Origin: Bacteroidota bacterium
GTDB taxonomy: Bacteria; Bacteroidota; Bacteroidia; Sphingobacteriales; Sphingobacteriaceae
Length of the DNA: 64,000 nucleotides
Assembly: GCA_023450085.1 (NCBI GenBank)
Contig: JAEXHI010000002.1
Coordinates: forward strand, 72,164 to 136,163
Direction: 5' to 3'
Shown: piece after piece, positions 7,626 to 15,703 of the stretch
Numbering within the stretch: position 1 is the first letter of the stretch
How the letters are laid out: every line of letters starts with the position of its first letter
The notes under the pieces: generated by a model
What the model saw: the letters and a program-made list of their open reading frames with translations, nothing else
The model's database searches: none
What the model was told of the DNA's origin: nothing
Made by a program: the position numbers and the translations under genes

Positions 7626-8624
7626 TCAAACCATCATCAACACTTCCAAAGCTTCTAGTTCTAAGCTAAAAGAAAAGTATCCGCCAAAAAATAGCTTGGT
7701 TTTGAACGATTGAGGTAGGCAGCCAAAGAATTTCTTAAAGGCATTGGTGAAATGGGTGGCATGTTTGTAACCAACCATCTCGGCGATTTCGGTAATGCGA
7801 TATTGGCCTGTCAGTAACATTTCTTTAGCTTTTTCCATCTTGCAGGAAATCATGTGCCCAAAAACAGTAGTGCCGAATAGCAGTTTGAAATGCTTTTTTA
7901 AATATTGCTCATTGGTGCCTGCAGTTCTAGCCAATGAGGTAATGGTGTGAGAATCGGCAATGTTATTTTCGATGAGTTCTTTCACTAGGATCATCTTTTC
8001 TACCTCTAAAGGTTTCAGGGTAGCTGGGATTAGCTTTTCTTCCTCGTGTTGGGCAAGCTGTAGGCTAAGCAGCTCAATAATTTTTGCTTTGGTATATAAT
8101 TGCTTTAAATGATCTCCAAAATCACAGCTATTGATTTCGTTAAGGATGTTTTTTAGCTTCGGACTTAGTAAAAGGTTTTTGTGGAACAGTTTCCCTATTC
8201 CTTTCAAGTTATAAAGCGGAGTGCTGTAATCCTGCGGCATGTACCTGTAAAAGAAAGCCTCGCTCAAATAGATGTGCACCAAATCACAATCCCCTTTGCT
8301 GGTAATCACTGTGGTTTCACCTTTAGGTAGTAGCATAATATTGTACTCTGCTTGCTTAAAGGTATCTGCTTTTTGAGCTGCAGCGTTTTTGACACTGCAA
8401 CTTCCATACATGCAGTATTGGAGGAGCAAGATATTTTGGTCGGAAGAAATACAAATCGGATTCGTGCCCACTTCTTCTGCTAAAAGTTTTCTGAATAGGA
8501 ACTTGTCAAATGTTAAGTTCTTCGACATCATAGACTTATCTGAGCTGTTTGAGGCAATACATAGGCTTAAATTAAGCGGAATTGCTTTTTCTTTTTGCGT
8601 TACTAAATTTTCGTATGGGGTCAT
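7626..8624 (-). CDS. AraC-family transcriptional regulator
   Basis: A 332-residue regulator with a long N-terminal sensing region and a C-terminal pair of helix-turn-helix motifs (residues about 225-320). HTH one is SLARTAGTNEQYLKKHFK. HTH two is ITEIAEMVGYKHATHFTNAFKKFFGCLPQSF, the classic AraC signature. The N-terminal part resembles the PchR-type siderophore-responsive class (LLQYCMYGSCSV, LLPKGETTVI), but the ligand is a guess. The gene is divergent from a TonB-dependent receptor 88 bp away, the usual arrangement for a regulator acting on its own siderophore receptor. The start at 8624 gives a slightly long N terminus. Later in-frame ATGs at residues 32 and 33 are also possible starts. 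Confidence 0.88.
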   Translation of the reverse strand: MTPYENLVTQKEKAIPLNLSLCIASNSSDKSMMSKNLTFDKFLFRKLLAEEVGTNPICISSDQNILLLQYCMYGSCSVKNAAAQKADTFKQAEYNIMLLPKGETTVITSKGDCDLVHIYLSEAFFYRYMPQDYSTPLYNLKGIGKLFHKNLLLSPKLKNILNEINSCDFGDHLKQLYTKAKIIELLSLQLAQHEEEKLIPATLKPLEVEKMILVKELIENNIADSHTITSLARTAGTNEQYLKKHFKLLFGTTVFGHMISCKMEKAKEMLLTGQYRITEIAEMVGYKHATHFTNAFKKFFGCLPQSFKTKLFFGGYFSFSLELEALEVLMMV

Positions 8625-8645
8625 TTCGTAGGGTAGTGTTAAACT

Positions 8646-8653
8646 TATATTTG
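8646..8653 (+). promoter_or_regulatory. -7 box TATATTTG for the TonB receptor operon
   Basis: A perfect TAnnTTTG match lying 59 bp before the receptor ATG. No convincing TTG lies 20 bp upstream, as expected for a promoter needing an activator such as the divergent AraC protein. On the other strand TAAGTTTA (8640-8647) overlaps it by two bases and could be the regulator's own -7 box. Confidence 0.5.
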
Positions 8654-8665
8654 CCGCAATTTACA

Positions 8666-8690
8666 TTTATTTAGACTTTTTCTAAATAAA
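8666..8690. promoter_or_regulatory. Perfect 10-bp palindrome in the receptor leader (candidate operator)
   Basis: TTTATTTAGA (8666-8675) and TCTAAATAAA (8681-8690) are exact inverted copies around CTTTT. The site lies just downstream of the -7 box, where a repressor would block transcription. The TTTAGA...TCTAAA form fits a metal-responsive (Fur/DtxR-like) or AraC operator; which protein binds is unknown. Confidence 0.5.
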
Positions 8691-8712
8691 AAGTGAAAAT
8701 TAATAGGGAATA

Positions 8713-11115
8713 ATGAAGCATTTTTTACTCGCCATGTTATGGGTTTTTGCCCTTAATACTGTTGCAAAAGCTCAAACTGGAAATATTTCGGGAAAAATTA
8801 CCATGGAAAATAAGGAACCTGTGGTGGGCGCCGTGGTCATGATCAAAGCTTTAAACAAACAAACCCTATCTGATGAAAAGGGACATTACGAGTTAAAGAA
8901 CATCCCTTACGGTAGCCATGTATTGGAAATTGGCTCCATGGAAATCCATCCAAAGAAGCAAACCATTACCGTAGATAGAAGCGAGCATGTCTTCAACGTT
9001 TCGACAAAAGTAAAGGACCATAAAACGCTTAATGAGGTGAGCATTACGGGTAAAACCGAAAAGAAAAAAATGGAAACCAGTGGGTTTGCGGTTAACGTGA
9101 TAGATACCAAGGAAGCTTCTTTGAGAAATCTACAGGTTAATGAGCTGCTGAACAGAACCGTTGGTGTAAGAGTTCGTCAGAGTGGAGGGATTGGATCGGA
9201 CGCAAATTATAATCTAAATGGGATGTCCGGAAGGGCTATAGGAATTTTTATTGATGGCATCGAAATTTCTACCTATGGTTCCTCATTCAATCTAAATAAT
9301 ATTCCACCTGCAATGATTGAACGGATAGAAGTATATAAAGGTGTTCTTCCTGCACATTTAGCGGGAGACTTTTTAGGTGGTGGGATAAATGTTGTTTTGA
9401 AGAAAGGTGCTATACAAAATAACCTAACTGCTGCTATATCCTATGGATCATTTAACACGCAACAAGCGGATGTTAGTGGAATGTATCGTAATCCAAAAAA
9501 TGGCCTTACGGTGCGAGGGTCTGGTTTTTACAGCTATTCTGATAATGACTATGAAGTATGGTCAAAATTTGTAAGAAATGAAATGCCTAATGGGCAAATG
9601 ATACAGGCCAGAGGAAAAAGATTTAATGATGCTTATAGGTCTTACGGTAGTCGCTTTGAGATTGGTTTTACGGATGTAAAATGGGCCAACAGCCTTATGT
9701 TTAACTATAACTTTTCACATACCTATGATGAAGCGCAACATGGACAATATATGAGCAGGCCCTATATGGGTAGATTTTCTAGATCTAGAGCGCATGTACT
9801 TGGTTTGGATTATAGAAAGAACAACTTATTTATAAAAGGTTTGAATCTTAATGTTAACGGCGTATATAGTGATAGGCAGCAATATATTCAGGATACGGTT
9901 AGCTACAGATATAACTGGAGTGGAGAAAAAGTAATTGGTATTAGGGGTGAGCCTTTGCGCACGTTAGGTGGAGGACAACAAGGTGCACCAACTATGAATA
10001 CCATCAATAGACAAATCGGAACGTTGAGAGCTAGTCTTAGCTACGATATCACCAAAAACCACAAATTAGTTTTCAATCACATGTTCTATGTGGTTGATAG
10101 GCAGGATTCTGATGAAATGAGGACAGTTTTAGAACGTAATTATTTGTCGAGTAGTGATTTGACCAAGAACGTTTCTTCGCTGTCATACGAAATGGAAGCT
10201 TTTGAAGGTAGGCTTAAAACTAACTTATTTGGGAAGTATTATCAGCAGAAGATTGATAGAATGGATCCAATTCAGCAGACGATTAATGGACAGCCTACGC
10301 GTGTTGAAAGAATAACTAAGGATAACAGAAATACTACAGGCTTTGGATTAGCTACATCTTACTCAATCTTATCAAATTTGGTATTGATTGCGTCGGCAGA
10401 AAAGGCCGTAAGGATGCCTGGAGAGGCCGAAATATTCGGTAATCAAGCTGATAATTTAACGCCGAACCCATCCATTAGACCGGAGATTAGCAATAACTTT
10501 AATTTAGGACTTCGTGCTGGACAATTTAAGTTTGGAGAGCACAGGATTTCTGTTTCCGCAGGTGGTTTTTTACGTGATACCAAAGACAAAATTGTGCTTT
10601 TATCTAGTGATAGAAACGTAACCAATATGGAAACTTCCAATAACGTAAACTTATCTGGCGTAAGATCTATAGGTTTTGAAGCAGAAGTAAATTATATATA
10701 TCAAAACTTAAATGTAGTATTAAATACTTCAAAATTTAATGCATTACTTCAAGATCCCAAATCCTTATTTGACGGACTGCAAATCCCAAATGAGCCTTTT
10801 TTCACTGCAAATGGAAACGTACAGTATCGACTAAATAATGTCTTACAAAGGAAATCAGTTTTAAACTTGTATTACAACGCTGGATACGTACACCCCTTTG
10901 AAACGATCTGGCAATTAAAACGCGATGAGTTTAATGTTACGCCAACTCAATTTATTCAAGATTTAGGTGTTAGTTATAGATTTCCTAATCAAAAGCTAGT
11001 ATTCAGCTTTGATGCAAAAAATATCTTTAATAAAGAAGCCTATGACAACTTCGCTTCTCAAAAGCCAGGACGCGCCTTCTACTTTAAAATTAATTACTCT
11101 ATAAATAATTTTTAA
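8713..11115 (+). CDS. TonB-dependent outer-membrane receptor (probable siderophore/iron)
   Basis: This 800-residue receptor begins with a signal peptide (MKHFLLAMLWVFALNTVAKA). A carboxypeptidase-regulatory-like domain follows (GNISGKITMENKEPVVGAVV to VFNVSTKV, residues about 22-105). The plug comes next (ASLRNLQVNELLNRTVGVRVRQ; IDGIEISTYGSS; PPAMIERIEVYKGVLPAHL; about 125-235). A 22-strand-type barrel ends in an aromatic residue (NYSINNF). It imports a ligand across the outer membrane using TonB/ExbBD energy. An iron-siderophore ligand is inferred from the divergent AraC regulator and from the DUF4374 lipoprotein 11 bp downstream, a pairing seen in Bacteroides xenosiderophore systems. It is not SusC-like: no SusD partner is present. 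The start ATG gives a good signal peptide. Confidence 0.92.
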   Translation: MKHFLLAMLWVFALNTVAKAQTGNISGKITMENKEPVVGAVVMIKALNKQTLSDEKGHYELKNIPYGSHVLEIGSMEIHPKKQTITVDRSEHVFNVSTKVKDHKTLNEVSITGKTEKKKMETSGFAVNVIDTKEASLRNLQVNELLNRTVGVRVRQSGGIGSDANYNLNGMSGRAIGIFIDGIEISTYGSSFNLNNIPPAMIERIEVYKGVLPAHLAGDFLGGGINVVLKKGAIQNNLTAAISYGSFNTQQADVSGMYRNPKNGLTVRGSGFYSYSDNDYEVWSKFVRNEMPNGQMIQARGKRFNDAYRSYGSRFEIGFTDVKWANSLMFNYNFSHTYDEAQHGQYMSRPYMGRFSRSRAHVLGLDYRKNNLFIKGLNLNVNGVYSDRQQYIQDTVSYRYNWSGEKVIGIRGEPLRTLGGGQQGAPTMNTINRQIGTLRASLSYDITKNHKLVFNHMFYVVDRQDSDEMRTVLERNYLSSSDLTKNVSSLSYEMEAFEGRLKTNLFGKYYQQKIDRMDPIQQTINGQPTRVERITKDNRNTTGFGLATSYSILSNLVLIASAEKAVRMPGEAEIFGNQADNLTPNPSIRPEISNNFNLGLRAGQFKFGEHRISVSAGGFLRDTKDKIVLLSSDRNVTNMETSNNVNLSGVRSIGFEAEVNYIYQNLNVVLNTSKFNALLQDPKSLFDGLQIPNEPFFTANGNVQYRLNNVLQRKSVLNLYYNAGYVHPFETIWQLKRDEFNVTPTQFIQDLGVSYRFPNQKLVFSFDAKNIFNKEAYDNFASQKPGRAFYFKINYSINNF

Positions 11116-11126
11116 ATAAAAATAAT

Positions 11127-12470
11127 ATGAAAAAGCAGTTTTTTAAACTCCTAATGTTAGGAGCTGTTGCTATAGCAACAACCATGACAAGTTGTTCGAA
11201 AAAAAGTGGAGGGCCTAGTGAACCAGAGGAAAATTTAGGAGATTCTGATCGTTGGATTACTGTTGCTGGAGCTTTAATGGGTACAAAAGCAGGAGATGGT
11301 AACCAAGGAACAATGGTTTATTCTGTAAGTGTAAAAGATGCAAAAGACCCCAACAAATCTATTGATGTTTATACTAATGGTTTTTCTGTTAGATCTAGTC
11401 GTACTGCTCGCTTACAATCTTCTACAAATGGAAGTATTCTTTTTAACATTGCGTATACTGGAGTAAACGGAGGTGAGTTCTCTAAATATCAGGTAAATGG
11501 TGGAAGTAGCTATACTGAATTAAGTGATAAAGTAAATATTTCTAGTTATGCAACAACTTCACCGAGATGGGTGAAATTATTTGATAATGATCAAACTGGG
11601 GTTGCGGTGAACGTTTCTGGTGTAGCCATCACTCAAAATAATGGAGTGTATGTTTATGCAAGAGGAACTTCCACGGTATTGTCTTTAGACTTGAAAGCCG
11701 CTGGAATCAAAACTTATGAACAATATAAAATTCCACTTTCTGCAGCAGAAGAGGCACAAGGTTTTTACATAGGCCGTTTAGATGGCCCGACCTTAAATAA
11801 AGCTGGAAATAAGTTAATTATTGGCGTTTCAAGAAGCAAGTATAATACTGCAACTGGTGTTGCTGATAATACTGGAGCGGTGAAGATTCCAGCAAAATCA
11901 TTAATTGTTGATTATCCAACCTTAAAAAATCCAACTTTGATTAGTTCTACAGTAAGTACTGGTAATACTAATGGCTATCGTAATTTCAACTCATATTTGG
12001 CAGAAGATGGTAGTATCTATCAAGCAACTCAAGAATCTGGATCTTACATCTTAAAAATCAATCAAAATAATGATTATGATAATTCTTATGTATTCAATTT
12101 AGATGCTGCTTTAGGTGTCAAAGGGTCTTATATTGAAAGTTGGACGTACGCTGGAAATGGTATTGCTTATGCAATGTATACTCATGATGGCGCTGCAACA
12201 TCAGCATTTAATTCAGATGAGCAACAAAGCTTTATCGCTAGAATTAACTTAAATACAAAAACTGCGCAACAGGTAGTATTGCCTTATGAGTCAGATCTTT
12301 ATTTTTTTCAATACCAAGGTTGGGTAGTAAATGGTGACGAGGTTTTTGTTGCTGTTACACCCGTAGGAAAAGAAGGCAATATTTACATTCTAAATAGCAG
12401 AACTGGTACAGTTACCAAAGGTGCTAGATTGTTAAATAAAACTGGTAACCATTATATCGGTGTTTACTAG
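11127..12470 (+). CDS. DUF4374 lipoprotein, probable siderophore-binding partner of the receptor
   Basis: A 447-residue lipoprotein with lipobox MTSCSKKS after a 22-residue leader. The mature part (DSDRWITVAGALMGTKAGDGNQ onward) matches the DUF4374 family, predicted beta-propellers on the cell surface. As I recall, Bacteroides XusB is of this family and binds xenosiderophores for the receptor XusA; equivalence here is inference. The gene starts 11 bp after the receptor stop, so the two form an operon. The third Xus-type gene, a PepSY inner-membrane protein, is not downstream. Repeated turns such as DGPTLNKAGNKLIIGVSRSK and IARINLNTKTAQQVVLP fit propeller blades. Confidence 0.8.
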   Translation: MKKQFFKLLMLGAVAIATTMTSCSKKSGGPSEPEENLGDSDRWITVAGALMGTKAGDGNQGTMVYSVSVKDAKDPNKSIDVYTNGFSVRSSRTARLQSSTNGSILFNIAYTGVNGGEFSKYQVNGGSSYTELSDKVNISSYATTSPRWVKLFDNDQTGVAVNVSGVAITQNNGVYVYARGTSTVLSLDLKAAGIKTYEQYKIPLSAAEEAQGFYIGRLDGPTLNKAGNKLIIGVSRSKYNTATGVADNTGAVKIPAKSLIVDYPTLKNPTLISSTVSTGNTNGYRNFNSYLAEDGSIYQATQESGSYILKINQNNDYDNSYVFNLDAALGVKGSYIESWTYAGNGIAYAMYTHDGAATSAFNSDEQQSFIARINLNTKTAQQVVLPYESDLYFFQYQGWVVNGDEVFVAVTPVGKEGNIYILNSRTGTVTKGARLLNKTGNHYIGVY

Positions 12471-12484
12471 GTAATTCATCACTG

Positions 12485-12526
12485 CAGTCTATTAGCTAAT
12501 GTTTAATGAACTTAGTTAATAGACTG
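12485..12526 (+). other. 15-bp intergenic hairpin between the DUF4374 and small lipoprotein genes
   Basis: Arms 12485-12499 and 12512-12526 pair over 15 positions with one G-T pair and a 12-nt loop. No T-run follows, so it is more likely an mRNA-stabilising or processing hairpin than an intrinsic terminator. Confidence 0.5.
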
Positions 12527-12542
12527 TTCCCAGTTAAAAAGT

Positions 12543-12842
12543 ATGAACATGAATAAATTAACGCGTCTCAAAATTGTAATAGTTGCTATTTTGGGGGTTT
12601 CAATTGCTGTTGGCTGTAAGAAAGATCAGCACAAAGTTGAAGAGAAAATCGAAAAATTATCAGAGAATTATGAGAAGGAAAGACTTTTCTTATCCAATGT
12701 TTTGTCCGTTCCGTTGGAAAAAGTAGTTTTTGATAAAAAGGGAGAGCAATTTGTTGTTGAGGGCTGGAACAAGATGAGTTTGAAAACGGCGCAAGAGCTA
12801 TATGCAAATGCTAATGAGTATAAACTTATCTACGAGAATTAA
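12543..12842 (+). CDS. Small lipoprotein of unknown function
   Basis: This 99-residue protein has a hydrophobic leader and lipobox AVGCKKDQ. A charged helical stretch follows (HKVEEKIEKLSENYEKERLFL) that may form a coiled coil, then a small domain with LSVPLEKVVFDKKGEQFVVEG. I do not recognise a family. It starts at ATG 12543 or 12549, both upstream of the same leader. It lies 72 bp after the DUF4374 gene, separated by a hairpin, and its stop is one base before the next ATG, so it is co-transcribed with the secreted protein that follows. A joint function with that protein is likely. Confidence 0.75.
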   Translation: MNMNKLTRLKIVIVAILGVSIAVGCKKDQHKVEEKIEKLSENYEKERLFLSNVLSVPLEKVVFDKKGEQFVVEGWNKMSLKTAQELYANANEYKLIYEN

Positions 12843-12843
12843 T

Positions 12844-14058
12844 ATGAAAAAAATTGTTTTATTTATACTGCTTTTTGCATTCGTTAAAAATGCTGAAGCA
12901 ATTCCTTTTTTGTTAAGGTTCGGTATACATGGGAATTATCTGTCAAATGGTAAGCTTCTGGTAAACAACGTAAGTTCAACCACTAACTTTAAGGTTGATG
13001 TATCTTTACTTGGAAAAGAATTAAATAAGGGAGATGAGTGTTATGTGACGATATTGTATACGGAAAATCCTAGCTACTTTCAAGAAGCCAGCGCAGCTAA
13101 CGATTATGAAAGTCACCCTTCGACAATTGAATTGTCAACAATTAAGTTTGTGAAATTTTCTGACTACGAATATGGTATTGCGAATTTTGTGTATGCATCA
13201 GGTCCGAAGGAAGCATTAAGTGCTACTTTGCCTGCTTATAAATATACTGGTAAAATTTTGCTTAGATATAAATACTATGATGGCTCTCTTGGTAGAGAAG
13301 TGATTAGATATTCATCTAACAGATATGAAATTCATCTTTCGTCATCAGCTACCATTAGTAATGATAACTATACGGGTGCAACTGATCTAGGAGTAACTGT
13401 AATATTTGGGACTACAAAAAATGCAACTCATTCTCCTCAATTACCTCCATCTTGTTATAATCCGCCTCAATATGTGATGACAAAAGATGTTTGGTATAAG
13501 TTTATAGCAACATCTTCGAATCACACGATGAATATTACAAATAATAGCTTTGAAGGCAATTCTTATGGAACTCCTTATGTGGCGACAGCATTGTACAATT
13601 CTTCGCTGAATGTTTTGAATTGTTTTAGTAATAATACGGCTACATTCAGCAATTTGACTATAGGTGAAACCTACTATATTCGATGTTGGGCAGGGAATGC
13701 AAATTCTCAAATGACAATGAATTTTAATATCTCTTTAGCATCTAATGGGGCGAACGTGATAACAGGTATCTCTAGGTCTGGTGGTTCACTTGAGCATATT
13801 TTGACTACATCTTATTTTTCAGACCCTTCTATTCCCGCTTCCGATATCACATTTGAATGGGCAGTATGGCCTGGAGAAGTGGAACCTGCAAATGATTATT
13901 CTGTAATTCAGGGAATTGGTTCTCATCAAATTCATATTATTGGAGGACCGAATGAAGGAGATACTACTGTTAGGGCAAAAGTAAGAATGAAACGAATTAG
14001 TACAGGCGAGCCACTTACTGATTGGTACGTTTATTCTTCTTTAATTTGGTTTGGCTAA
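12844..14058 (+). CDS. Secreted protein with PPC-like beta domain, function unknown
   Basis: The frame reaches upstream to 12802 inside the previous gene, but the ATG at 12844 gives a clean signal peptide (MKKIVLFILLFAFVKNAEA), so a 404-residue product is chosen. Residues about 175-305 (DNYTGATDLGVT, TKDVWYKFIATSSNHTMNI, LTIGETYYIRCWAGN) resemble the bacterial pre-peptidase C-terminal-like beta domains common in T9SS substrates. No C-terminal sorting domain is visible; the protein ends DWYVYSSLIWFG. The N-terminal region and the C-terminal ~90 residues are unfamiliar. It starts one base after the small lipoprotein stop and is followed by a strong bidirectional terminator. Confidence 0.78.
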   Translation: MKKIVLFILLFAFVKNAEAIPFLLRFGIHGNYLSNGKLLVNNVSSTTNFKVDVSLLGKELNKGDECYVTILYTENPSYFQEASAANDYESHPSTIELSTIKFVKFSDYEYGIANFVYASGPKEALSATLPAYKYTGKILLRYKYYDGSLGREVIRYSSNRYEIHLSSSATISNDNYTGATDLGVTVIFGTTKNATHSPQLPPSCYNPPQYVMTKDVWYKFIATSSNHTMNITNNSFEGNSYGTPYVATALYNSSLNVLNCFSNNTATFSNLTIGETYYIRCWAGNANSQMTMNFNISLASNGANVITGISRSGGSLEHILTTSYFSDPSIPASDITFEWAVWPGEVEPANDYSVIQGIGSHQIHIIGGPNEGDTTVRAKVRMKRISTGEPLTDWYVYSSLIWFG

Positions 14059-14113
14059 TCGTAATATGTCGTTTTATCGGTTTTTATAAATCACTTAATA
14101 ACCTCTCTCGAAC

Positions 14114-14147
14114 ACAAAAACGCCCCGTAAGTGCGGGGCGTTTTTGT
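14114..14147. terminator. Bidirectional intrinsic terminator
   Basis: Perfect 14-bp arms, 14114-14127 and 14134-14147, with GC core CGCCCCG/CGGGGCG, a 6-nt loop, and A5 before and T5 after the core. It lies between the convergent secreted-protein gene and dtd and can serve both. Confidence 0.93.
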
Positions 14148-14210
14148 TATTTGACATTATGCTAAATCATAATTCGTTTCCGTACGTATGGGATAAAATC
14201 ATCAATCCCG

Positions 14211-14663
14211 TTATTCCTTATTCTTGGTGTCTATGGTAATCGTTACGGGGCCATCGTTCAATAAACTGATCTTCATGTCGGCACCAAAAATGCCACACTG
14301 TACCTCTTTACCAATCAACAAGCCTAATTGTTTCTTCATTTCCTCGTAAAGTGGAATGGCCTTGTCAGGTCTGGCAGCACGAGTAAAGCCAGGTCGGTTA
14401 CCCTTTTTGGTAGAAGCAAATAAAGTAAACTGACTGATCAATAAAATATTTCCATCAATATCCGCTAGGGATTTGTTCATTAGTCCATTTTCATCTCCAA
14501 AAACACGCATGTTGGCAATCTTCTGGGCTAGCCATTCCAAATCTTCTTGCGTATCGGCATCTTCAATGCCCAATAAAACCAAAAATCCGTTGGTAATTTC
14601 TCCTGTAATCGCTCCATCCACTTTACAGCTCGCTTCAGTTACCCTTTGTAATACTGCTCTCAT
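14211..14663 (-). CDS. dtd: D-aminoacyl-tRNA deacylase
   Basis: A 150-residue DTD, the cytoplasmic chirality checkpoint that hydrolyses D-aminoacyl-tRNA and also glycyl-tRNA(Ala). It has the full family pattern: MRAVLQRVTEASCKVDG at the start, the catalytic SQFTLFA motif near residue 78, and NDGPVTITIDT near the C terminus, the cross-subunit Gly-cisPro motif (usually NxGPVT). Length matches the bacterial enzyme. It is divergent from the lipoprotein gene at 14690, with only 26 bp between the two starts. Confidence 0.97.
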   Translation of the reverse strand: MRAVLQRVTEASCKVDGAITGEITNGFLVLLGIEDADTQEDLEWLAQKIANMRVFGDENGLMNKSLADIDGNILLISQFTLFASTKKGNRPGFTRAARPDKAIPLYEEMKKQLGLLIGKEVQCGIFGADMKISLLNDGPVTITIDTKNKE

Positions 14664-14677
14664 CTCGTACTTAATGT

Positions 14678-14685
14678 TAATTTTG
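14678..14685 (+). promoter_or_regulatory. -7 box TAATTTTG four bases before an ATG
   Basis: Perfect TAnnTTTG match ending four bases before the ATG at 14690, so the transcript would start at or very near the start codon. No TTG at the ideal 20-bp distance was found. Confidence 0.45.
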
Positions 14686-14689
14686 TCTT

Positions 14690-15703
14690 ATGAAATGCAA
14701 GTATATATTGTTTTTTGTAATTCTGTTCATGGGTTGCCAACAAAAACGTGAGGTGCAAACCAGTTTTTACTTTTGGAAAACGGTATATCAAACCATTGTC
14801 GTTGAGCAAAGCTATTTGCAACATTTCAACAGCAAAAAGTTATTTGTAAGGATTTTAGATGTAGATAGAGATTTAAATGGCGGAATTAGTCCCGTAGCAC
14901 CCATCAAGTTTAAAGATCGGTTACCTGATACCTTAGAACTGGTACCCGTGGTTTTTGTCGTCAATGAGGTACTGAAAGAAGTCAACGATGCCCAAATCAA
15001 AAAGCTCGCTGCTAATATTGTGCAGTTTGTAGACGGGAAAGTAAAACAAGCAGGTAAATCAAATTACGAAGAACTGCAAATAGATTGTGATTGGACAGCT
15101 ACCACCAGAAGCAGCTACTTTCTGTTGCTTAAAGAAATCAAAAAGCAGTTGGACAACAAAACCATTTCATCTACCCTGCGATTACATCAACTGAAAAACC
15201 AAGAAAAAAGCGGTATTCCGCCAGTAGATAAAGTACTGCTCATGTGTTACAACATGGGAAACTTAAGGAAATACGGCACGCAAAATTCTATTTTAGACGT
15301 ACAGGAATTGAAAAAATATGCGGGAGAAAATTTAGCCTATTATCCTATGCCCATAGATGTAGCTTTGCCGTTGTTTTCATGGGCGGTGGTATTTAGAAAT
15401 CAAAACTACGCAGGAATTTCTAAACGGTTGAAGCTGGCGAATCTGAACGCTAGTGGTACATTCACTAAAATGCATAATGGACTGTATCAGGCAAATATCG
15501 ACCTGCCTGAATTTGGCCTCTACAAAAATGATGAAATTAGGTTTGAAGCGAGTAAATTTGAAGATATCAGACAGACTACTGTCTATCTTGATCAATATCT
15601 GTCGAGAAAACCGCTGAATTTATTGTTTTATCATTTAGATGAACAAACACTCAATAATTTTAAAATCTATGAACTGGAAGAAATCACTCATATGCTGCGC
15701 TAG
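14690..15703 (+). CDS. Lipoprotein of unknown function, possible TIM-barrel hydrolase
   Basis: A 337-residue lipoprotein with a short leader and lipobox FMGCQQKR. The middle holds segments typical of a TIM-barrel glycosidase-like fold: FVRILDVD, YEELQIDCDWTATTRSSYF, VDKVLLMCYNMGNLRKYG, and MPIDVALPLFSWAVVF. The acidic strand LQIDCDWT lies where GH18-like proteins carry catalytic acids, but no exact DxxDxDxE motif is present, so activity is uncertain. The next gene overlaps its last 35 bp in another frame, so the two are translationally coupled and probably act together. It is divergent from dtd. Confidence 0.7.
   Translation: MKCKYILFFVILFMGCQQKREVQTSFYFWKTVYQTIVVEQSYLQHFNSKKLFVRILDVDRDLNGGISPVAPIKFKDRLPDTLELVPVVFVVNEVLKEVNDAQIKKLAANIVQFVDGKVKQAGKSNYEELQIDCDWTATTRSSYFLLLKEIKKQLDNKTISSTLRLHQLKNQEKSGIPPVDKVLLMCYNMGNLRKYGTQNSILDVQELKKYAGENLAYYPMPIDVALPLFSWAVVFRNQNYAGISKRLKLANLNASGTFTKMHNGLYQANIDLPEFGLYKNDEIRFEASKFEDIRQTTVYLDQYLSRKPLNLLFYHLDEQTLNNFKIYELEEITHMLR

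Noticed and set aside
12802..12843. Upstream ATG for the secreted protein at 12844
   Set aside because: It lies inside the previous gene and would bury the clean signal peptide starting at 12844.
14473..14751. 92-codon frame opposite dtd
   Set aside because: It is the antisense of a well-supported dtd gene and runs into the next lipoprotein gene.
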